A stretch of 64,000 nucleotides of DNA from Microbacterium hydrocarbonoxydans (GTDB taxonomy: Bacteria > Actinomycetota > Actinomycetes > Actinomycetales > Microbacteriaceae), in contig NZ_JAMBOY010000001.1 of NCBI RefSeq assembly GCF_023715885.1, positions 124,001-188,000 on the forward strand, in the 5' to 3' direction. The notes beneath the pieces were generated by a model, which was not told the DNA's origin, searched no databases, and worked only from the letters and a program-made list of their open reading frames with translations. Both the position numbers and the translations under genes were made by a program. Below, in pieces: positions 57,467 to 64,000 of the stretch. Numbering within the stretch: the stretch's first letter is position 1; each line of letters opens with the position of its first letter.

Positions 57467-58648
57467 TCAGGCGGCGGATGCCTCGACCTGGCCGCGCTCG
57501 AAGTAGGCGACGAGGTCGGCATCCAGCTCAGGGATCTCGATCGCCGAGCCGTCGCCGCGCAGCGACTCGGTCGCGAGGATGCCGGCGGCCACCGCCTCGC
57601 GAGCGGCGATCGGCGACGTCTCGGTGAGCCCCCCGTCGCGGACGAACCGCAGGAACTCCGCGACGAGCAGCGCGTCGGCACCCTCGTGACCGGCGTCGAC
57701 GACCTCGGGCACGAGGAACGTCTCGTCGGCAGCGGCGGCACCACGATGCCGACGGTTCCACAGGCGCACCTCGCTGCCGGCGGTGTCACCGACGTTCTCG
57801 ATGCGCCCCTCGGTGCCGATCACGGTGTAGTTGCGCCAGTAGTCGGGGGTGAAGTGGCACTGCTGGTACGAGGCGAGGATGCCGCCGGACAGCCGCATGT
57901 TCACCATCGAGATGTCCTCGACATCGACCACGGGATTGAGTCCGGTGAGGGAGGCGGGCGGCCAGTTGTCGACGCTGAACCAGTCCGGCATCCGCTCCCC
58001 CGGCCGCTCCCGCCGATCGGTGATCGTGCCGTACACGCTGAGCTCGCCCATCGCTGAGACCCGCTCGGTGTAGGCGCCGGCGAGCCAGTGGATGATGTCG
58101 ATGTCGTGCGCGCCCTTCTGCAGCAGCAGACCGGTGGTGCGGCGGCGGTCGGCGTGCCAGTCCTTGAAGTAGTAGTCACCGCCGTGCCCGACGAAGTGAC
58201 GCACCCAGACGGCCTTGACGTCGCCGATGCGTCCGTCCTGGATCAGGCCGCGCATGAGCGTGATCACGGGCATGTGCCGCATGTTGTGGCCGATGTAGAG
58301 ACGGCTGCCGGTGCGGCGCGCAGTGCGCAGCATGGCGTCGGCGTCGGCGAGGTCGATCGCGAGGGGCTTCTCGCAGAACACCGCGACGCCGGCCTCGAGG
58401 GCGCGGATGCTGAGTGCGGCGTGGGTGTCGTCCGGCGTGAGCACCATGACGGCGTCCACTCCCGAGGCGAGCAGCTCGTCGAGCGAGTCGGTGACGAGCG
58501 CGTCGGGCAGCACGCGGCGCGCGTCGTCGCGCGCCCGCTCCGAGGGGTCGCAGACAGCGGTGATGCGCGAGCCGGCGCCCGGGCGGTGCACTTCGTCGCG
58601 GAGAGTGGCGCGCGCGCCGAAGCCGATGATTCCGATGGAGAGATCCAC
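57467..58648 (-). CDS. Gfo/Idh/MocA-family oxidoreductase
   Basis: A 393-residue NAD(P)-dependent sugar dehydrogenase. The Rossmann motif is IGIIGFGARA. VLTPDDTHAALSIRALEAG and VFCEKPLAID contain the EKP motif with the conserved Lys, and GLLLQKGAHDIDIIHWLAG carries the catalytic H..D region. It lies 42 nt behind the LacI gene on the same strand and completes the sugar operon that starts at 62874. It probably acts on the imported sugar or a derivative. Confidence 0.92.
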   Translation of the reverse strand: MDLSIGIIGFGARATLRDEVHRPGAGSRITAVCDPSERARDDARRVLPDALVTDSLDELLASGVDAVMVLTPDDTHAALSIRALEAGVAVFCEKPLAIDLADADAMLRTARRTGSRLYIGHNMRHMPVITLMRGLIQDGRIGDVKAVWVRHFVGHGGDYYFKDWHADRRRTTGLLLQKGAHDIDIIHWLAGAYTERVSAMGELSVYGTITDRRERPGERMPDWFSVDNWPPASLTGLNPVVDVEDISMVNMRLSGGILASYQQCHFTPDYWRNYTVIGTEGRIENVGDTAGSEVRLWNRRHRGAAAADETFLVPEVVDAGHEGADALLVAEFLRFVRDGGLTETSPIAAREAVAAGILATESLRGDGSAIEIPELDADLVAYFERGQVEASAA

Positions 58649-58690
58649 GATGGTCCTTCTGGGGTCGAGAGAGTGTGCGAGACGTCTGCG

Positions 58691-59752
58691 TCAGCGCGTG
58701 CGGGATGCCGGGGCGTCGAGATCCGTCGACGCCCCGGGGAAGAGTGACCACGGGAACTCGTGGGCGAGGGTCGGAGCGTCGTCGGGGGCGAGCGCGCGAT
58801 CGATGATGATGCGCGCCTGACTCGCGAAGAAGTCGGTCGGGCCGACGGTGGTGAGCGTCGGGGCGACGCGCTGCGCGTCGGGCGTGTTGCCGATGCCGAT
58901 CACCGCCACGTCGTGCGGCACCCGCAGGCCAAGCATGTGCGCCGCGTTGATCGCGGCGATCGCGGCGAAGTCGGTCGTGGCGTAGATCGCCTCCGGGCGG
59001 TCCTCACGAGACAGCAGTCCGACGGCGGCCTCGAACGCGCTCGACTGCGAGTCGCCGTACGTCGCCGTCCACGCGGGATCGACGTCGAGGCCGGCTGCGG
59101 CCATGCGGTCGAGGTAGGGCGTGTACCGCGTGATCTGCGTCGGCGCCAGGCGCACCGCGCCCTCCGCCGTGAGAGCGCCGATCCTCGTGTGCCGTTCCAG
59201 CAGGTGGTCCATCGCGATCTCGCAGCCGGGGATCGCATCGGAGCGCACGACGTCGAAGCCGTCCGGGTCGAGCGGTCGTTCGGTGAACACGACGAGGCGC
59301 TGCCCCCGGCGCACGAGGTCGCCGAGCTTGCCCACGGCGTCTTCGTCGAGTCCGATGCCGTCGAGATACGCCACGTCGCTCTCGACCCGGTCGAGGGCCG
59401 CGTGCCAGTCGCCGTCAGCGAGGATCAGCGTCGTCAGCCCGTGCCTATTCGCCTCGACGTTGACGGCGTCGGCGACCGCGAGCGACCACGGGTCGCTGAG
59501 CATGTGCAACGAGAGCTGCACCATGCCGGTGCGGCCGGTCCTGATCGCGCGTGCCGCGCTGTTCGGACGGTAGTTCAGCTCGTCGGCGGCGGCCAGGACC
59601 TTCGCAGCCGTCGCCTCGGCGACACCGGCGCCGGATGCGGAGCCAGCACGTCCGGAGAACACGTACGACACGGTCGCCGTCGACACACCGGCTCGCTCGG
59701 CCACCATCCGCAGCGTCGGTCGTCGGGGTGCGTGCGTTCTGCGCTCCGCCAC
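58691..59752 (-). CDS. LacI-family transcriptional regulator of the sugar operon
   Basis: A 353-residue regulator. The HTH and hinge read PTLRMVAERAGVSTATVSYVFSG and ELNYRPNSAARAIRTGRTGM, with the Leu hinge residue usual in this family replaced by Ile (ARAIRTG). A periplasmic-binding-protein-like effector domain follows (AIYATTDFAAIAAINAAHMLGLRVPHDVAVIGIGN). It starts 3 nt after the MalG-type permease stop and so belongs to the operon it should control through the tandem operators near 62905-62933. Confidence 0.92.
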   Translation of the reverse strand: MAERRTHAPRRPTLRMVAERAGVSTATVSYVFSGRAGSASGAGVAEATAAKVLAAADELNYRPNSAARAIRTGRTGMVQLSLHMLSDPWSLAVADAVNVEANRHGLTTLILADGDWHAALDRVESDVAYLDGIGLDEDAVGKLGDLVRRGQRLVVFTERPLDPDGFDVVRSDAIPGCEIAMDHLLERHTRIGALTAEGAVRLAPTQITRYTPYLDRMAAAGLDVDPAWTATYGDSQSSAFEAAVGLLSREDRPEAIYATTDFAAIAAINAAHMLGLRVPHDVAVIGIGNTPDAQRVAPTLTTVGPTDFFASQARIIIDRALAPDDAPTLAHEFPWSLFPGASTDLDAPASRTR

Positions 59753-59755
59753 GGG

Positions 59756-60649
59756 TCAGCCCTTCGATCCGCTGAACGCGATGCCCTGGATGAACTGACG
59801 CTGCAGGATCATGAAGGTCACCAGCATCGGCAGGGTCGCGAGCAGCGCACCGGCCATGAGCACCGGGTAGTCGGTGCCGTGGATGCCGACGAGCTGCGAC
59901 AGCCCGACCGACAGCGGCATGCGGGCAGGGTCGGTCGTCACGATCAGCGGCCAGAGCAGATCGTTCCAGGACCACAGCACGGTGAACACCACAAGTGCGA
60001 TGATGCCAGGCTTCGCGAGCGGAACCATGATCCGCCAGAAGGTCTGCCACGGATTCGCGCCGTCGATGCGCGCCGCCTCCTCGAGCTCGGCGGGCATCGA
60101 CAGGAAGAACTGCCGCATGAGGAACGTGCCGAACGCACTGAAGATGCCGGGGACGATCAGCGCCTGCAGCGTGTTGAGCCACCCGAGCGACTGGATGATC
60201 TCGTACTGCGGCAACAGGTAGAGCTGCGACGGCACCATGAGCACCGAGAGGAACACGACGAACAGCGCGTTGCGGCCGGGGAACGGGATGCGGGCGAACG
60301 CGTATCCCGCCATGGTGCAGAGCACGACCTGACCGACCGTGCGCCCGACCGTGAGCAGCACCGAGTTCGCGAACATCTGCGCGAAGGGCATCGAGTCGAA
60401 CACCTCGGCGAAGTTCGTGAACACCCACTCGCGCGGAAGCAGGCTCGGCGGCACCTGCACCGAGTCGGACAGCGTCTTGAACGACGTCAGCAGCTGCCAG
60501 ATGAACGGGAACACCATGAGCACCGCGCCGACGATCAGCACGAGGTGCACGATCCACAGGCCGCGGTTCTTCGGCGTTCCGGCCGCGCGGCGTCGACGGG
60601 AGGCATCGGCGCCCACGATCGCTCGGGTGTCGAGGGAGAGGTCACTCAT
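59756..60649 (-). CDS. carbohydrate ABC transporter permease (MalG type)
   Basis: A 297-residue permease with six helices. The EAA motif reads LEEAARIDGANPWQTFWRIMVPLAKPGI, which docks to the ATPase. VTGLSQLVG-like and PVLMAGALLATLPM segments match the MalG branch. It overlaps the MalF-type gene by 8 nt. The ATPase of the system is not in this operon; a shared MsiK-type ATPase elsewhere is usual in actinobacteria. Confidence 0.92.
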   Translation of the reverse strand: MSDLSLDTRAIVGADASRRRRAAGTPKNRGLWIVHLVLIVGAVLMVFPFIWQLLTSFKTLSDSVQVPPSLLPREWVFTNFAEVFDSMPFAQMFANSVLLTVGRTVGQVVLCTMAGYAFARIPFPGRNALFVVFLSVLMVPSQLYLLPQYEIIQSLGWLNTLQALIVPGIFSAFGTFLMRQFFLSMPAELEEAARIDGANPWQTFWRIMVPLAKPGIIALVVFTVLWSWNDLLWPLIVTTDPARMPLSVGLSQLVGIHGTDYPVLMAGALLATLPMLVTFMILQRQFIQGIAFSGSKG

Positions 60650-61598
60650 AGTGCACCCACTTCTTCTGCAGACGGAACTGCACGATCGTCAACGCGAGGA
60701 TGATGAGCAGCAGCAGGAAGGCGACGGCGGCCGCGTAGCCGCGATCGTTGTCGAGGAACCCCGCTTCGTAGAAGAGGTAGACGACCGTGCGGGTGTTAGG
60801 CATGGCCGGGTTGCTGCGCCCCAGCATCATGTAGACGAGGTCGAACACCTGTAGCGCGCCGATCACGCTGATCACGCTGACGAAGAAGATCGACGGCGAC
60901 AGCAGGGGGATCGTGATGGAGAAGAACTTGCGCACGGGGCCGGCGCCGTCGAGATCCGCCGCTTCCATGATCGTGTCGGGGATGCCCTGGAGGCCGGCGA
61001 GGAAGATCACGATGTTCGTGCCGAGCCCCGCCCAGATGCCGACGACGGCGATCGCGACGAGCGCGGTGTTCGGGTCGGTCAGCCAGCTGCGGCCGTCGAT
61101 GCCCGCGGCGCCGAGCACGGCGTTGAGCACACCGTAGTCGCCGTTGTAGATCATGCGCCAGACGAGCGCGATGGCCGCCGGCATCGTCACCACGGGGATG
61201 AAGTACAACGTGCGGTAGGCGCTGCGTCCCTTGAGCCCGGTGGTGTTCAGCAGCGCCGCGATCGCGACCGCGAGCGGGATGCCGATGAGGGCGATCACCG
61301 TGTAGATCGCGGTGTTGCGCAGCGCGCCGATCAGCTCGGGGTCCTGGAGAAGGCGCGCGTAGTTCTCGAGCCCCACCCACTCCGAGCCGCCGAACGGTCC
61401 GGACTTCGTGAACGAGATGATGAGCGTCCGCACGGTCGGCCACAGGTAGAACACGGCGATGCCGAGCGCGGTGGGGCCGAGGAACACGAGCGCCCACCAG
61501 GGCGAGGCGCCGGGGGTGCGTCGGCGGCGGGTGCCGGGGCGCTGCGCCTCCGGCATCCGCTCGGCCCGCACGGCCTCGCGCGAGGCGACGACGGTCAT
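60642..61598 (-). CDS. carbohydrate ABC transporter permease (MalF type)
   Basis: A 318-residue permease with a basic, Arg-rich head and six helices. WWALVFLGPTALGIAVFYLWPTV opens the membrane part. The EAA motif is IMEAADLDGAGPVRKFFSITIPLLSP. Together with the MalG-type partner it forms the channel of a sugar importer fed by the lipoprotein encoded 4 nt upstream. Confidence 0.92.
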   Translation of the reverse strand: MTVVASREAVRAERMPEAQRPGTRRRRTPGASPWWALVFLGPTALGIAVFYLWPTVRTLIISFTKSGPFGGSEWVGLENYARLLQDPELIGALRNTAIYTVIALIGIPLAVAIAALLNTTGLKGRSAYRTLYFIPVVTMPAAIALVWRMIYNGDYGVLNAVLGAAGIDGRSWLTDPNTALVAIAVVGIWAGLGTNIVIFLAGLQGIPDTIMEAADLDGAGPVRKFFSITIPLLSPSIFFVSVISVIGALQVFDLVYMMLGRSNPAMPNTRTVVYLFYEAGFLDNDRGYAAAVAFLLLLIILALTIVQFRLQKKWVHYE

Positions 61599-61602
61599 GA
61601 GG

Positions 61603-62874
61603 TCACTCCTGCTCGGCGTCCAGAGCCGTCTGCATCTGCTCGGCGAGGTCCTGCAGCCCGGCTTCAGGCGTGACGGCCCCCGACCAGACCTGCGACAGCA
61701 CCTCGCTCTCGATGCTCGTCCACGCCGAGGTGTTCTTCGAGACGGGGTAGGGCACGGCGGTGTCGAGCGCGTCGATGTAGACCTGCAGGTCGAACTGCGG
61801 CTGCGCGTCGACCCAGGCCTGCTGGGTGTCGCGGAACGCGGGGATCACGGTGCCTGTCTCGGCCTGGATGGTCGCGGCCTCCTCGGCGCTCGCGAACGCG
61901 GCGAACGCCTTCGCCTCGGCGAGGTGCGGGCTCTTGGCGTTCGCGACGTTGCCGACGCCGTGGATGACGCTCTGGTTGCCGGTCGGTCCCTCGGGCAGTG
62001 GCGCGACGTCGACCTTGTCGGAGATGTCGGCGTTCTCGCCGTAGGCGATCGCAGCCCAGGAGCCGTTCTGGAACATCGCGACCTTGCCGGAGAGGAAGAG
62101 GTCTTCGGGATTGGTGTCGGTCATCTGCTGCGCGGTCGGCGACGCCCCCGCCTCGATGAGGTCGGTCCACAGCTCGACGCCCTCGAGTGCCTCGGGGCTG
62201 TCGTAGCCCGTGGTCGTGCCGTCGGCGGAGATCACCTCGCCGCCTGCCTGCGCGATCGAGTTGTAGTAGTTCTCCTGTCCGTACTGACTCGCCGCGACGC
62301 CGTACTGACCGGTCGCGGGATCGGTGAGAGCGGCGGCCGCGGCGGTGAAGTCGTCCCACGTCCAGCCTGCGGCCGGGTAGGCGACGCCGGCGGCGTCGAA
62401 CAGCGCCTTGTTGTACCAGAGCGCGACGGTGTCGAAATCCTTCGGGGCGCCGTAGAGCGTGCCGTCGAAGGTGTAGAGGTCGACGAGTCCCTCGGGGTAG
62501 TCCGCGGCATCCACCCCCGCGTCGTCGAGCGGGGCGAGCTGGCCGTTGGAGGCGTACAGCTGGAAGTTCGGACCGTTCATCCAGAACACGTCTGCCGCCG
62601 AACCGCCGGTCGCGGCCGTCTGCAGCTTCGTGAAGTACTCCTTGTACGGCGTGACCTGGATGTCGATCGTGACGTTCGGGTTCTCCTTCTCGAACGCGGC
62701 GGCGATCTCCTCCATCGCGGGCTTCTGATTCTCGTCCCAGATCGCGTAGCTGAGGGTGATGTCACCACCGGAAGACTCGCCGCCTCCGGTCCCCGAGGAG
62801 CAGGCGGTGAGCGAGACGACGGCCGCGGTGGCGGCGGCGAGGGCGCCCAGGGCGCGGCGGGAGGTGCGGGGCAT
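61603..62874 (-). CDS. sugar ABC transporter substrate-binding lipoprotein
   Basis: A 423-residue extracytoplasmic solute-binding protein (family 1). The signal peptide MPRTSRRALGALAAATAAVV ends in the lipobox LTAC, with the lipid-anchored Cys followed by SSGTGGGESSGG. ITLSYAIWDENQKPAMEEIAAAFEKENPNV, then YKEYFTKLQTAATGGSAADVFWMN, matches the usual fold start. GAAGGAGA precedes the ATG. It is the first gene of the operon, behind tandem LacI-type operators. Confidence 0.93.
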   Translation of the reverse strand: MPRTSRRALGALAAATAAVVSLTACSSGTGGGESSGGDITLSYAIWDENQKPAMEEIAAAFEKENPNVTIDIQVTPYKEYFTKLQTAATGGSAADVFWMNGPNFQLYASNGQLAPLDDAGVDAADYPEGLVDLYTFDGTLYGAPKDFDTVALWYNKALFDAAGVAYPAAGWTWDDFTAAAAALTDPATGQYGVAASQYGQENYYNSIAQAGGEVISADGTTTGYDSPEALEGVELWTDLIEAGASPTAQQMTDTNPEDLFLSGKVAMFQNGSWAAIAYGENADISDKVDVAPLPEGPTGNQSVIHGVGNVANAKSPHLAEAKAFAAFASAEEAATIQAETGTVIPAFRDTQQAWVDAQPQFDLQVYIDALDTAVPYPVSKNTSAWTSIESEVLSQVWSGAVTPEAGLQDLAEQMQTALDAEQE

Positions 62875-62904
62875 CGGTGTCTCCTTCGACGGGTGCGATC
62901 GCGT

Positions 62905-62933
62905 GTTAAACGTTTAGCAGTTAAACGATTAGC
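62905..62933. promoter_or_regulatory. tandem LacI-type operators
   Basis: GTTAAACGTTTAGC at 62905-62918 and GTTAAACGATTAGC at 62920-62933 repeat with a 15-bp period. Each is a near-palindrome around the central CG, as LacI-family operators are. They lie just downstream of a promoter-like pair, where bound repressor would block transcription of the sugar operon. Confidence 0.7.
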
Positions 62934-62936
62934 AAG

Positions 62937-62966
62937 AGAGTAGCCCGCAAGCGAGCATCTGCGCAA
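62937..62966 (-). promoter_or_regulatory. candidate promoter of the sugar operon
   Basis: On the minus strand TTGCGC (62966-62961), an 18-bp spacer and TACTCT (62942-62937) fit a vegetative promoter moderately well. The operators start 4 bp downstream of the -10 box. Confidence 0.45.
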
Positions 62967-62972
62967 GAGTCG

Positions 62973-63332
62973 TCAGAGCTGCGCGCCGAGCAGCAGTCCG
63001 GCCGCAGCGGCCGCGACGCCGAGCACCAGCATTCCGACGGCGTCGAAGACGGACGCCGCTCGCTCGCCGTCGCTCCACAGGGCGACGGCGTCGAGCATGG
63101 CCGTGCTGAACGTCGTGTACCCGCCGAGCAGCCCGGCGCCGATGATGAAGGCGACATCGGGCAGCGCCGTCGTCACGACGCCGAGGGCGAACGAGCCGGT
63201 GAGGTTCACCACGAGGATGCCCCAGGGGAACCGTCGTCCCGCGATCGATCCGACGGCCAGGTCGAGAAGGTATCGCAGCACCGCGCCCGCTCCCCCGGCG
63301 AGCGCAGCGCCAAGGAAAAGCAGCGCGCTCAC
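62973..63332 (-). CDS. crcB: fluoride channel subunit CrcB/Fluc (second of a pair)
   Basis: A 119-residue protein with four helices. ALAGGAGAVLRYLLDLAVG, FPWGILVVNLTGSFALGVV and GGYTTFSTAMLDAV carry the family residues: the Asn of NLTG, and the Phe/Thr of GGYTTFST that line the fluoride path. The GTG start overlaps the stop of the first crcB (GTGA). Adjacent pairs form heterodimeric fluoride exporters. Confidence 0.93.
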   Translation of the reverse strand: MSALLFLGAALAGGAGAVLRYLLDLAVGSIAGRRFPWGILVVNLTGSFALGVVTTALPDVAFIIGAGLLGGYTTFSTAMLDAVALWSDGERAASVFDAVGMLVLGVAAAAAGLLLGAQL

Positions 63333-63718
63333 GACGCAGCCTCCGCCGGTCGTGCGGTGCCGCGCGGTCGCCCGAGCCGCAGCCCCAACGCGGCGGCGGC
63401 GAGTCCCAGCACGAGGCTGCCCACCGCGTACACCGCGGCGAGCGCGGGCGTGGCGGACCACAGCTCCACGGTGCCCGTCATGAAGGCGCTGTAGGTCGTG
63501 AAGCCGCCGAGCACCCCGGTGCCGAGCAGCACGCGCAGATCGGTGCTCTGCGGCATCCGGGCAGCGAGGACTCCGATCAGGAGAGCGCCGACGACGTTGA
63601 CGACGAACGTGGCGATCGGGAAGCCACCGGCATCCGCGATCCAGAGGCCCAGCGCGAGTCGGCCGGCCGTGCCCACGGCGCCCCCGACGAAGACGAGGAG
63701 CACGCGGCGGGGAGTCAC
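63329..63718 (-). CDS. crcB: fluoride channel subunit CrcB/Fluc (first of a pair)
   Basis: A 129-residue protein with four helices. VGGAVGTAGRLALGLWI, FPIATFVVNVVGALLIGVL and GGFTTYSAFMTGTVEL are the family motifs, including the Asn of NVVG and the GGFTTYS motif. It is translationally coupled to the second subunit. I looked for a fluoride riboswitch in the 110 bp upstream and could not recognise one. Confidence 0.93.
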   Translation of the reverse strand: MTPRRVLLVFVGGAVGTAGRLALGLWIADAGGFPIATFVVNVVGALLIGVLAARMPQSTDLRVLLGTGVLGGFTTYSAFMTGTVELWSATPALAAVYAVGSLVLGLAAAALGLRLGRPRGTARPAEAAS

Positions 63719-63828
63719 CCGGCAACTCTAGCCCCGGTGTCGATCCGCCCCGGAGCGCACCGTCGCAGGGCGACCGGCGAATGTCAACCCGCTGTGCGGT
63801 TCGCAGGGTCGAGGCGAACACTGATCAC

Positions 63829-64000
63829 ATGAAGCCGCTGTGGAAGCTCGACCGCACTCCGCCCACAGGCACCCCGTTCGACCCCGGCGCTCGACACGAC
63901 GTCATCGTCGTCGGCGCGGGCCTCACCGGCCTCTCGACCGCCGTGATGCTGACGCGCGCGGGGCTCGACGTCGCGGTACTGGAGTCCGGGTCGGTGGGAG
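63829..64000 (+). CDS. FAD-dependent oxidoreductase, N-terminus only (runs off the right edge)
   Basis: The first 57 codons read MKPLWKLDRTPPTGTPFDPG, then HDVIVVGAGLTGLSTAVML and VAVLESGSVG. VIVVGAGLTGLSTA is the GxGxxG dinucleotide-binding motif of the DAO/GMC-like flavoenzymes, with the Glu of LES binding the FAD ribose. The substrate domain lies outside the window. It is divergent from the crcB pair. Confidence 0.8.
   Translation, partial: MKPLWKLDRTPPTGTPFDPGARHDVIVVGAGLTGLSTAVMLTRAGLDVAVLESGSVG

Noticed and set aside
63719..63828. Possible fluoride riboswitch before the crcB pair
   Set aside because: No recognisable crcB-motif RNA consensus in this short gap.

Overview
The window is high-GC, densely packed DNA with the codon use and gene families of an actinobacterium, most likely Microbacterium or a close Microbacteriaceae relative. 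This genus call is inferred from protein families and style, not from a marker gene. Genes lie on both strands and neighbouring genes in operons often share 4-nt GTGA or ATGA stop/start overlaps.

Left part (1-16,000). The minus strand carries the start of an acyl-CoA oxidase-like enzyme, an HTTM/DUF5819 membrane pair, and a giant wall-anchored surface protein. That protein has seven 90-residue Ig-like repeats, a 410-residue Ala/Ser/Asp/Thr stalk and an LATTG sorting signal. Decayed GH3 and TetR remnants, recQ, a broken toxin beside an intact ribbon-helix-helix antitoxin, a GNAT-pirin pair and a secreted subtilisin-like protease follow.

Centre (16,100-31,900). This is the most distinctive region: a secreted polymorphic-toxin (Rhs/YD-repeat) locus. 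One full-length 2,274-residue Rhs protein with two PA14 domains is followed, in transcription order, by its immunity candidate and then a string of displaced modules. Each complete module consists of a truncated Rhs core, a new toxin tip and a new small partner gene that overlaps the tip or starts within 5 nt of it. Two modules are frameshifted, and two more are reduced to core fragments next to a surviving immunity-like gene. The array reads as a record of successive toxin-tip replacements.

Next (32,000-43,600). A LytS/LytTR two-component system is coupled to a DUF485 + sodium:solute symporter pair, next to cstA-ybdD. This resembles a pyruvate/monocarboxylate sensing and uptake locus, and a 21-bp-period direct repeat in front of cstA is a candidate LytTR site. 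An ECF transporter (S component, fused A-A ATPase, T) and a siderophore-interacting protein follow. A DtxR-like box precedes the ATPase gene, and a palindromic repeat is inserted in frame in the ATPase linker. A MazEF-like pair follows.

Right part (43,600-64,000). This holds an acyl-CoA dehydrogenase, a VanY-type carboxypeptidase, a tiny zinc-ribbon gene, and a radical-SAM protein with a LexA-like box. A YaeQ protein, a DEAD-box helicase with a long Arg/Asp-rich tail, an aldose epimerase, a TetR-RND operon behind two abutting palindromic operators, and an ABC exporter come next. A LacI-controlled sugar ABC operon with tandem operators, paired fluoride channels and the start of an FAD-dependent oxidoreductase close the window. 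I see no tRNA, rRNA, CRISPR array, prophage or transposase gene.
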